Assembly (NCBI GenBank): GCA_030063045.1
Contig: JAQSEB010000021.1
Location: 2,480,001-2,544,000 of the forward strand
Direction of reading: 5' to 3'
From: Pratylenchus scribneri
Taxonomy: Eukaryota; Nematoda; Chromadorea; Rhabditida; Pratylenchidae
DNA length: 64,000 nt
The notes beneath the pieces are model-generated. The model ran no database searches and was not told the origin of the DNA. It worked only from the letters and a program-made list of their open reading frames with translations. The first letter of the stretch is position 1. Each line of letters begins with the position of its first letter. Positions 43,536 through 53,432 of this stretch are shown here, piece after piece. A program made the position numbers and the translations under genes.

Positions 43536-46158
43536 ATGGATAATTTAAATTTAATTTGTGCCGGATTCACTGTGAATTTACTTTTCGATATTATCGGCGC
43601 CACTTTCTTCTTGCCATTGGTCTATGTTATCATCAAATATAGGTGAGCGTGGAAAATGAATAAATTTGGAAATTTTTAGAATGAAATATTCCTTTAAGCA
43701 AAAATAAATTTGTTGGCTTTTTTATTTAAGTAAAAATAATTTTTCATTGATTTAAAGAAAAAACATACATAATTAAAAATTCTCTAAAAAATTACGTACT
43801 TATCGGTTATTATCTACTTCCAGATTTGAAAAAAAAATAGATTTTCTTACTCTATAATTCATATTTCATTGAAAATGAAGAAAAAAACATAATTTTAGAT
43901 TTAAAGTAATTTTAAGGTTGATAAATTTTGAGGGTAACATAAGGTAATTTTGGAAGAAAAAATCTAGAGATTGATAACCGATAAGCACTAAAAATTATTC
44001 GAATTTGCTTTCAAAAGAGAGGAATGCAAAATTCAATAATAATAAAAAAATAAAAATTAATTTATAATTAACATAGGAAACTCCATGATAATCCCTGTCT
44101 CAAATTTGTTGGACTCTACATGTTCTGTTGCCTCTGCTCCAAATTCATCATTGTTTTGCCCTATTTGATTCGAGTAATCCCCCTGTTGAATGTCCAATTA
44201 ATCGTTTGTATTTGTGTCCAAATTTTGCCAATGTCATTTGTGAATGCAATGCCATCCGTCAATGTTGGCATCGCATTGGATCGAATGCTGAGCGTATTCT
44301 TCCCAATTTGGTAAGAATTTATTAAGTTATTTATTATTTTTGGTAGTATTTTAAATAAGAAAATACATCAAATAATAATAAAATTTAAATTACCTCTATC
44401 TCCATTCTCCACTAAAGACATTCGCCTTTAGGATTCCTAATTTTAAATTTAGCCAAGAGGTTTTCCCAATATTGCTTCACTTGGGTATATTATCAGAATT
44501 TCCTTTGAGATTTCTTTATCCCACAATTATAAAGATTGACGGTTCATTGAAGTTAAAGATTAAATGTTAACTTTATTTCTCTTGACTTTTGTCGTTTTCT
44601 CATAATGCTAAAGAATGACGTCTCCGTTGGGTTATTAAAAGTTAAATTTTAACGAATTCCGTCTACCTTTGTCGCTTTAAAGATTGGCTATTGTGCTTTG
44701 GGTTTAATTTTAAGAACCTTTAAAATTTGTCCAAGATTCTAAAAGTTCACGTGTGAATATTATTCCCTTCAAAAATCAAAATTCCGAGAACCAGAACTAT
44801 AAAATAAACTAGTACTAGAATTACCTTCACATTCCAAAAAAGATACTAAAAAATGCTAAAAAACCTGGTTTTAAATTTTGTAGCCATGTGATTATTTAAA
44901 CCCCCAATTTTTCTCTGACTTCAATAGCCCTATTTCCTTTAAATATTGAATGATTCCATTCAGGTATTGTAAAAAACAGAAATTTTATTATTCACTCGCA
45001 TTTTTCTGCGGCATGTTGTTAAATCCAATTTATATGGCCTATTATATGGTCAAACATATGGTTGCGAATCCATTCATGTAAGTAAATTTATTTTTTGATT
45101 ATTTTTCAATTTTAGTCAAACAAATTGTACCACTTTGGAGTTATATGACAAGGATGATTGGCCTGTGGAATGGAATTGGAATTATAATTACACAATAACA
45201 GTGTTTTATACAATAATTTGTATTAAATTCATTTGGGATGGAAGAGCGGGAATTAAAGGTAAACAATAAAGGATTTTCAATTTTATAAATTCCTTTTTTT
45301 AATTGAAGAATATTTTAATCGTCAACCAATGTTCAAGTCAATTGCCATCGTCATCGGAGTCCAAGTGGTCGGCTGGTTTGCGGTAAAATATGCCTATGCT
45401 TTCATACCACCACTTTTCTTCCATAATATGAATGAAAATCAAATGCCCCTCATTTATTATGGAATTAATTGTTTCTCATCGACAATTACCACTCTCGAAT
45501 TTGTGGCTTTGTATTTTACAAGGTAGGAAAAAAAATTAAGAGAATATAAGGAATTTTTGTTATGTTTCCCTAATTAATTAAATGTATTTTCATTGGTGTT
45601 TTTGTGTTTCACCAATCTAATTAAATGTATTTTCATTTGTGTTTTTGTGTTTTATCAATTTAATTAAATGTATTTTCATTTGTGTTTTTGTGTTTCACCA
45701 ATCTAATTAAATGTATTTTCATTGGTGTTTTTGTGTTTCACCAATCTAATTAAATGTAATTTCATTTGTATTTTTGTGTTTCACCAATCAAATTAAATGT
45801 ATTTTCATTTGTTTTTTTTTGTGTTTCACCAATCAAATGAAATGTATTTTCATTTTTTTGTGTTTTATCAATTTAATTAAATGTATTTTCATTTGTGTTT
45901 GTGTTTCATTTGAAATAAAATAAAATATAAATAAAATTAATTTACACTACAAATAAACAAATTTTCCACAGCATTGAGCATCGAAAGGCGTTGACGAAAG
46001 AATTTCCATTTCTCTTTCGCCATTTTCCTGGCCCAAATTCCACATCAATTGCTAGTACAAATAATACCTATGTGCAAGCAATTGCTGCACTTAACATCAA
46101 AGAAGTTGGCATTGGAAGCCATAGAAGAGGTTCACAACGACTATATATGGCAAAATGA
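43536..46158 (+). CDS. Serpentine chemoreceptor (rhodopsin-like 7TM GPCR), copy 2
   Basis: Exons 43536-43642, 44077-44310, 44964-45077, 45116-45258, 45309-45522 and 45972-46158 have exactly the same six lengths as copy 1 (999 bp, 332 aa). Reading frame, splice signals and the LDRMLSVFFPIWY motif after TM3 are intact. The roughly 11 residue differences from copy 1 cluster in TM1 (Arg/Cys, Ala/Ile, Val/Ile, Phe/Leu), TM4 and the loops. The second exon encodes the same protein in both. Upstream DNA differs through two fold-back insertions at 42.2-43.4 kb, so regulation could differ. It is convergent with the intact Srt gene; their stops are 325 bp apart. Confidence 0.85.
45560..45905. repeat. 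Intronic minisatellite in receptor copy 2
   Basis: About eight units of the 43-bp repeat also found in copy 1 (24525-25190), here fewer and more diverged. Confidence 0.9.
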
Positions 46159-46483
46159 GAAAATGACAGACATTTTTTTATAATATTTTATATTTCTTTA
46201 AAATAATAATTGTATCATATTTCATTGTTTATTCAAACTTGGTGTAAAATTTTTTAATTTAAAGTACAATTTTTTAAGTAAAAAAATTCTGATTAATTCA
46301 TTAAATGGCAAAATTCAATCAATAATATTCCATGTTTATGAAAAGATAAAAAATATCAAACAAATTTACAAATTTAAGTGGATTTAAAGACTTGGAGAAA
46401 TAAAAGTAATTAATAAATTCTAAAAATTTAAAAATATAGAGAATACAATCAAATTGTTTGTAAACATTAATTTGACATATTTT

Positions 46484-48181
46484 TCATATTTTCCACGCCT
46501 CATTTCGGTGTATATCACCATTTGGAATATTATGATGTTGAACCATAATAGTGACTCCATTCAAATGTTGAACATGATTGGGACGAAATATTTTGTAAAA
46601 CATCATTCGGCAATCATGACGGATTGTTTTGTTCAATGTTAAATAAATGACTGGCGGAAAACCGTGCACATGGAACCTAAATTATTTTGATCAATTAATT
46701 TAAATTTAGCATAATTCTACCATGCAAAATGACCCAAAGTAATCCACCATTGTGGTGGAATAAAGTAATCCATTGCCACATAAATGGATGCAGCCATGAC
46801 ATTTAATATAGAAATTAAAAAAACTTGCAAAAATGCCTAAAAAATTAAATTGAAGTTGAAAAAAAAACATGGAGTTGCTGACCATTTTTTGAGGATCTGA
46901 AATTGTGCCCAATCCAAATGAACGCGTTTTTATGCACATTCCAATGATAAATTTAAATACGCTATAAAAAAGAGGTGACAAAATGGCAACGGCGATATTA
47001 TGGAAAATATCTAATGGGACAGTAAATTGCCAATCCAAATCATCACGATAGCCAAAGAAAGGGTTTAGGGTCCAAGCGAAAATGATGCTCGAATAAAATG
47101 CCGGTTTAAGGAAAATAAATCGATAAAGGGCGTAAAATATGCCAAGTGAAAACCAAACATGTATACGAAATCCCTTGAAAAGCTTTTCAGAAATGGATGG
47201 CGATAAAATATCCAAACAACGGTTGAAAGCCAAAATCTATGGAAAAATAACTAATAATTGTTTGATAAAATAAAATTATTTTATTCTTATTTAAATAAAA
47301 ATAATTCATTTAAATTAAAGTTGATTAATTTAATCAAAAAATTACCAAATCGGCAGTGCTTTCGATATTCCAGAAACCTAAAAATTAATTACATTGTATT
47401 GCAGAGCGATTAAAGTAAACGATTTATCTCAAGATTATGTATTAAACTGCTGAACTAAAAGTCCTAAAGAAAGTAACAAATGCACCTCTAATAAATTTAC
47501 TTTTTATAGTATAACTAATTTAAATTTTTAAAATAATTTTTTATCATCAAATTTTGTCGATTTCCTTTAAAAGTTTTCTTTAATATTTTAAATGAATATT
47601 AATCCTAAAAAATTTTTTTCTAAAGCAAAGTTTGCTATCTTGGACCGGTGAACAGGAATATTTAGAGTTAAATTAATTATTTTTAAAAAATTAAATAATT
47701 TTTAATTGTATTTAATAATATGTGGTTTTTGTTTGAACAGGAATCAGCATGCTTCTCAAGTGTATATTATATTTTTAAAAATTTATGGGCATTTAATGAA
47801 ATAACCAGTCGAATATTAGTTTTGACTAGATCACTGACCGCTTAAGCAAGCGCCAATGAAAAAATTAAAAATCGGACTACTGCAGAAAACAATGCCATTT
47901 AGGCTGAACACTGCATGAACATAGCCCAATATCCAGAGAATGGCCAAATCGAAAATGCCAATGTAGAACAATAATTTGTAGCAGACATTTTCGTGAATAT
48001 GTTTCCAAATTGAGATCATGCATGGAATATAGAGGAAATAATAAATTGTGCAAAGTGCAATTAGGGCATATGCCTCGGGCACAAATTGATGTCTTTGCTC
48101 AAATGGAATCGAATCTACATCAATTCCGGTGCAATTATAAATACGAGTCCATTCAGTGTGACGAAATATGAACATATCCAT
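46484..48181 (-). CDS. Srt-family serpentine receptor, intact
   Basis: Minus-strand exons 47839-48181 (ATG), 47346-47377, 46883-47236, 46721-46836 and 46484-46676 give 1038 bp, 345 aa, with GT-AG introns in phase. The class T (Srt) pattern is clear: an N-terminal EWTRIYNC, YIPCMISIWKH after TM1, CYKLLFYIGIFDL in TM2, ILAFNRCLDI after TM3, and a C-terminal HGFPPVIYLTLNKTIRHDC. Seven hydrophobic segments are visible. Srt receptors are nematode-specific putative chemoreceptors of ciliated sensory neurons. The tiny 32-bp second exon is present in remnant B too, so the exon structure is conserved. This is the only whole Srt gene of at least three copies in the window. Confidence 0.9.
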
Positions 48182-48189
48182 TTTATTCT

Positions 48190-48740
48190 TTTGTATAGTA
48201 AAATTATTTAAATTTTTGTATTATTATTTATTAAAATACAGGAATGAGCATATGGGTAGGGTCCAATTGAGATTGATAAATTAAATTCTCATTTATAAAT
48301 TTGCTTAAAAATTTTTATCAAAATTTTTTCGAATGAGAAAAATAAATAAATTTTAGACAAGCCAAAATAAAAAGAAATTCAGAAAACAAGCAGTGGGGTC
48401 ATGCTTATTGGTCAAATAACCCATAATTTAATAAAAATGGCATGATATTTTAAATTATTAGTTCGAAAATTTTTAAAGCGAATTTAAATAAAGTGCAAAA
48501 TTATTTGTGAAGCATTTCATCGAATCATGAAAATTTGATTATAATAAGAGCGAATAAAATTTAATTAAATATTCATTGTAAATAAACATTTTTGTTAATT
48601 ATTAATTAGTGCCAATTTTTTATTTTCATTCAATGTTTGTTTTTTTGTCAATTAATTAAATGTATTTTCATTTGTGTTTTAGTGTAAAGTCTTTTATAAA
48701 ACATATATACAAATCGCTTTTCGATTATTTACACTGATTA
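48190..48740. other. AT-rich intergenic DNA
   Basis: No gene recognised. One diverged unit of the ATTAAATGTATTTTCATTTG repeat occurs at about 48655-48680, the same word as in the receptor introns. Confidence 0.45.
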
Positions 48741-49116
48741 AACCAAAAACCATCCTATATAGTAAGTGAGCTGTGTTAGTCTGTACGTAACGCACTTTAA
48801 ATTTTCGCATTTTTGGCGTTTTGTATATTTTAAATTTTTAAGATTATTTATCCAAAAATTAAATGATAGAGTGAAGAAATAAAGAAAAAGAGATTTTAGA
48901 GTAGAAATATAAAGAAATAAAGGAAATTAAAATAAATATTTTGTGGTGGATTATGAATAATTATAAAAAATAATAGATTTCATCATTTAAATTCAATTAT
49001 TTTAAATCGTTAGTAAATAAATACTTTTTATTAAAATTTAAGTAAATGGTATTGCCTATTGCGGGGAATGTAAATTGATAAAAAAAAAGCATATGAGAAG
49101 TATTAAATTAACAATA

Positions 49117-49155
49117 GGAGCGGCCGGGAGCCGCGCAGCGGCGACCGGGCGCTCC
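49117..49155. repeat. GC-rich imperfect hairpin, first of three
   Basis: GGAGCGGCCGGGAGCCGC pairs, with a few mismatches, with GCGGCGACCGGGCGCTCC around a GCA loop. Near-identical copies stand at 49904-49942 and 51756-51798, in DNA that is otherwise very AT-rich. Confidence 0.85.
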
Positions 49156-49333
49156 TTTAAGCATTTAAAACAATGGAAAAATGACAAAGCATAATGCAAA
49201 ATGCCTTAAACATTTAATTCATTAAAATATCGTTAAGAATTTGAAGGAAAAATAGAGATGAGTTAGCATAAATGGGTAAAGTATTGAATGAGTATCAAGA
49301 AAGAGGGGAAGGTAAAAAAAAAGTCAGGATTAG

Positions 49334-49653
49334 TCGAGAATGAAAGGTATAAAGCCAGGAATAGTCGAGAATAAAGGTATAAAGCCAGGAATAGTCGAGA
49401 ATGAAGGGTATAAAGCCAGGAATAGTCGAGAATGAAGGGTATAAAGCCGGGAATAGTCGAGAATGAAGGGTATAAAGCCAGGAATAGTCGAGAATGAAGG
49501 GTATAAAGCCGGGAATAGTCGAGAATGAAGGGTATAAAGCCAGGAATAGTCGAGAATGAAGGGTATAAAGCCAGGAATAGTCGAGAATAAAGGTATAAAG
49601 CCAGGAATAGTCGAGAATGAAGGGTATAAAGCCAGGAATAGTCGAGAATGAAG
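49334..49653. repeat. 31-bp minisatellite, about 10 copies
   Basis: Unit GAGAATGAAGGGTATAAAG + CCAGGAATAGTC, with a few 30-bp variants. With a 31-bp period all three minus-strand frames are open and repeat every 31 residues. The resulting ORFs (49263-49710) are artefacts. Confidence 0.95.
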
Positions 49654-49971
49654 GGTAACATTTGTGCGAGGATGGATGGGACAATGGACCCAGGTGGGGA
49701 ATTTTAACAATGTTGATTAGGCGGGGTGTAGGAAATTAAAATAAATATTTTGTGGTGGATTATGAATAATTTAAAAAATAATAGATTTCATCATTTTAAA
49801 TCAATTATTTTTTAGCAAAATCGTTAATAAATAAATTAAAATTTATGTAAGTAAACTTTATTGCGGGAAATGTAAATTGATAAAAAAGGATTTGTTGACA
49901 ATAGGAGCGGCCGGGAGCCGCGCAGCGGCGACCGGGCGCTCCTTTAAGCAATTAAAACAATGGAGGGAAAA

Positions 49972-51215
49972 CAAAAACATTCTAATGTTTGGATGAACTA
50001 AAACACTAATTGTTCGGGAAAACAGATATATTCAAATGTCTTGATGAACAAAAACACAAATTGTTCGGGAAAACAGAAACATTCAAATGTCTTGATGAAC
50101 AAAAACACAAATTGTTCGGGAAAACAGAAACATTCAAATGTCTTGATGAACAAAAACACAAATTATTCGGGAAAACAGAAACATTCAAATGTTTGGATGA
50201 ACAAAAACATAAAAATGTTTGGACAAACAAAAACATAAAAATGTTTGGGCAAACAAAAACATTCAAATGTTTGGACAAACAAAAACATAAAAATGTTTGG
50301 GCAAACAAAAACATTAAAATGTTTGGATGAAAAAAAAACATAAAAATGTTTGGGCAAACAAAAACATTCAAATGTTTGGACCAACAAAAACTTTCAAATG
50401 TTTGGATGAACAAAAACATAAAATTGTTTGGATGAAAAAAAACATAAAAATGTTTGGGCAAACAAAAACATTCAAATGTTTGGACCAACAAAAACATTAA
50501 AATGTTTGGACCAACAAAAACTTTCAAATGTTTGGATGAACAAAAACATAAAAATGTTTGGGCAAACAAAAACATTCAAATGTTTGGACCAACAAAAACT
50601 TTCAAATGTTTGGATGAACAAAAACATAAAATTGTTTGGATGAACAAAAACATAAAAATGTTTGGGCAAACAAAAACATTAAAATGTTTGGACCAACAAA
50701 AACTTTCAAATGTTTGGATGAACAAAAACATAAAAATGTTTGGGCAAACAAAAACATTCAAATGTTTGGACCAACAAAAACTTTCAAATGTTTGGATGAA
50801 CAAAAACATAAAAATGTTTGGACAAATAAAAACATTCAAATGTTTGGACAAATAAAAACATAAAAATGTTTCTACAACAAAAACATTAAAATGTTTGGAT
50901 GAACAAAAACATAAAAATATTTGGGCAAACAAAAACATTCAAATGTTTGGATGAAAAAAAAAAACATAAAAATATTTGGGCAAACAAAAACATTCAAATG
51001 TTTGGATGAAAAAAAAACATAATAATGTTTGGGCAAACAAAAACATTCAAATGTTTGGATGAAAAAAAAACATAAAAATGTTTGGGCAAACAAAAACATT
51101 CAAATGTTTGGATGAAAAAAAACATAAAAATGTTTGGGCAAACAAAAACATTCAAATGTTTGGATGAAAAAAAAACATAAAAATGTTTGGGCAAACAAAA
51201 ACATGCAAATGTTCG
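49972..51215. repeat. 26-bp minisatellite, about 47 copies
   Basis: Units alternate between AAAAACATTCAAATGTTTGG and AAAAACATAAAAATGTTTGG, joined by linkers ATGAAC, GCAAAC or ACCAAC. Each unit can fold on itself (AAACAT...ATGTTT). Long ORFs on both strands arise because 26 is not divisible by 3 and stops are absent. They are not genes. Confidence 0.95.
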
Positions 51216-51400
51216 GTAAAACTAAAATGCAAATAGTATGGAAAAAGTTGAATTGAAAAGATGAATGAAAGTGATGTTCAGTTTTCACTGATCAGTGAAA
51301 TTAATTAAGATGATTTTCAGAAAATTAGCTAAGAAAATTTTTCCTTCCCGTGTCCATTAATAGAAATGAGTGAATTTTTCATTATTCCTAAAAGTGTTTT

Positions 51401-51441
51401 ACGAGCGTTGGGATGCCGCGAAGCGGCATCCCAACGCTCGT
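51401..51441. repeat. Perfect 19-bp-stem hairpin with GAA loop
   Basis: ACGAGCGTTGGGATGCCGC, then GAA, then its exact complement. The next base starts cassette III (CCTACATAGTAAGTG). One arm is repeated at 52101-52119, after cassette III. Confidence 0.92.
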
Positions 51442-52119
51442 CCTACATAGTAAGTGGGCATGTTCGTTAGTTAGTAAACCAAAAATAGGCGTTTAAATTT
51501 ATTTTGGCGTTTTGTTTATTTTAATATTTTTGTTCGAAAATATCCAAAATAAATGATATAGTTTAGGAATAAAGAAAAACAGTTTGTTAGGCATAAATAA
51601 TAAAGAAATAAAGGAAATTAAAAATTTTGATAATGGAAATAAACAATTTGAAAAATATTTCATTAGAAAATGGAAGAAATTTTGAGATTATGAAAATAAA
51701 ATGATAGAAAAATTCTGAAATTGAGTCTATTGATAGTTGATAGCAAATGTAAATGGGAGCGGCCGGGAGCCGCGCAGCGGCGACCGGCCGGGCGCTCCCT
51801 TAAGCATTTAAAATATTTGAAAAATAAACAGAATAATTCATTAATTAAAAGAACAATAATGAATGAGTTGAGAATAGATTAAAAAAAAGGAAAAAGTAGA
51901 AAAACATGATGGGATGAGCGATTATTTAAGAAGATGAAAAAGAAGGATGAGAAAGGATGAATATGTAGATAAAAATAGATGTGGGAGGATGTAATGAAGG
52001 GATGAATAGGAATATAAAAAAGGGATGAATAGTTAATTCTCCCAATGTTCTATTAATAGATTAATAGCTTCCAATATTTTGCATTTTCAAAGATGTCAAA
52101 GCGGCATCCCAACGCTCGT
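51442..52119 (+). mobile_element. Repeat cassette III: head, GC hairpin, GATGAA-rich stretch, half tail hairpin
   Basis: Head CCTACATAGTAAGTGGGC, body, GC hairpin at 51756-51798 and a loose GATGAA/AAGGATGA-rich region in place of a clean minisatellite. It ends with GCGGCATCCCAACGCTCGT (52101-52119), one arm of the tail hairpin. This copy shows head and tail together. Confidence 0.6.
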
Positions 52120-52375
52120 TGATTTGATATTTTAGGATTCAACACTCTGGAAAACTCTTATTAAAACCATTTTCAAATAAATTTATAAATGCTAAACCAG
52201 CAAAAACATGGTTTGATTGAAATGTTGTAAAACGACTTTTTTAAGTGAAACGCGCAAAACGCATAATGAAAATTTATTTATGAATTTTGATCCAACCAAA
52301 AACATTGTTGAATGATGGATGAATTGTCTCTAAAACCTTATCTGACTCTAAAAATATTTTATTTTGGCAAATATT
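52120..52375. other. AT-rich spacer
   Basis: Nothing recognised between cassette III and the large inverted repeat. Confidence 0.45.
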
Positions 52376-53400
52376 TTTTTTTGTCTCCGATTTCAATTTT
52401 TTTTGTCTCCTAAAATTTGGAACATTCTTTTTGTCTCCAAATTCAATTCTTTTTGTCTCCAATTGATTTCCCTTCTTCTCTGCTCCTCCTCATGCTTATC
52501 TCTCATCCCCTTTGCTCTCTTGCTTACATAAACGGTTCCAGGGGTGCGCGGAAGTCAAAAAGAAGGTGCGCGGGATATCCGGATATATGGGGATTAAGGA
52601 GGATTAAGTGGGATTAAGCCCTTGCTTGGCGGGGCCAATTTTAGATTGAAATTTTTCCTCGACGAGGCCATTTTTTGGTAATTTTATTTGGTCATAGCCC
52701 AACTTGGCTTTATAATTAAAATTTTATGCAATTTTTGTATCGATCATTTAAAATAATAAAAAAGTACAAAAAATTAGAAATCTGGCCTTTCTCCCCTCAA
52801 CAGATAATTTTGGCTAAATGCTAAAGCCCTGCTGGACTGCTTATAATCAGGCTTTTTGTTTTTTTTAACAGCTAGACAATATTTTATTAATTTAAGAAAG
52901 GGTTTGAAAATTGTAAATGTTAAAAAAAATTTCTTTTTCATCAGCACTATTAAAAAATTTTGATTTTAATTACTTAGAAAAAAATTTCAAAAAAAATCGT
53001 TATCGTTATCGTTTATCGTGAAATATCGTGTTTTTGGCCCATTTTTTTATCGTATCGTAATCGTGATCGTGTTTTGGAAACCTATCGTTTATCGTTATCG
53101 TGTATCGTTTTTTATTTTTCGATTTTGCTCAGCCCTGTTCCGCATCCATTTCGAGGCTTAATCCCACTTAATCCTCCTTAATCCCCATATATCCGGATAT
53201 CCCGCGCACCTTCTTTTTGACTTCCGCGCACCCCTGGAACCGTTTATGTAAGCAAGAGAGCAAAGGGGATGAGAGATAAGCATGAGGAGGAGCAGAGAAG
53301 AAGGGAAATCAATTGGAGACAAAAAGAATTGAATTTGGAGACAAAAAGAATGTTCCAAATTTTAGGAGACAAAAAAAATTGAATTTGGAGACAAAAAAAA
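52376..53400. mobile_element. Large fold-back element with about 245-bp inverted arms
   Basis: Arms 52376-52620 and 53155-53400 are nearly identical inverses. The same 66-codon frame appears in each (52417-52617 plus, 53158-53358 minus), which is why I do not call it a gene. The outer part of each arm carries four TTTTTGTCTCC repeats. The inner part has GGTGCGCGG and GGATTAAG words. The 530-bp centre has an ATCGTTATCGTTTATCGTG microsatellite (about 52998-53112). No transposase frame. No clear target duplication. Confidence 0.85.
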
Positions 53401-53432
53401 TGCACATCCTTTTATTTTCTATATATTCTTAG

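Larger units (their letters stand above)
48753..49730 (+). mobile_element. Repeat cassette I: head, GC hairpin, 31-bp minisatellite
   Basis: The head begins TCCTATATAGTAAGTGAG. An AT-rich body follows (AAGGAAATTAAAATAAATA at about 48919), then the GC-rich hairpin at 49117-49155 with TTTAAGCATTTAAAACAATG after it, then a 31-bp array. It runs directly into the body of cassette II, so its tail is missing. Confidence 0.6.
49731..51441 (+). mobile_element. Repeat cassette II: body, GC hairpin, 26-bp minisatellite, 41-nt tail hairpin
   Basis: Starts in the shared body (AAATTAAAATAAATATTTTG), then has the GC hairpin at 49904-49942, a long 26-bp array, a non-repetitive stretch and a perfect hairpin at 51401-51441. 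The head is missing, being fused to cassette I. Confidence 0.6.

Noticed and set aside
49263..51288. Many ORFs on both strands in the 31-bp and 26-bp arrays
   Set aside because: Repeat periods not divisible by 3 with no stop codon keep all frames open; the peptides simply mirror the DNA repeat.
52417..53358. Identical 66-codon ORF in both orientations
   Set aside because: It lies in the two arms of one inverted repeat; duplication explains the identity and there is no domain.
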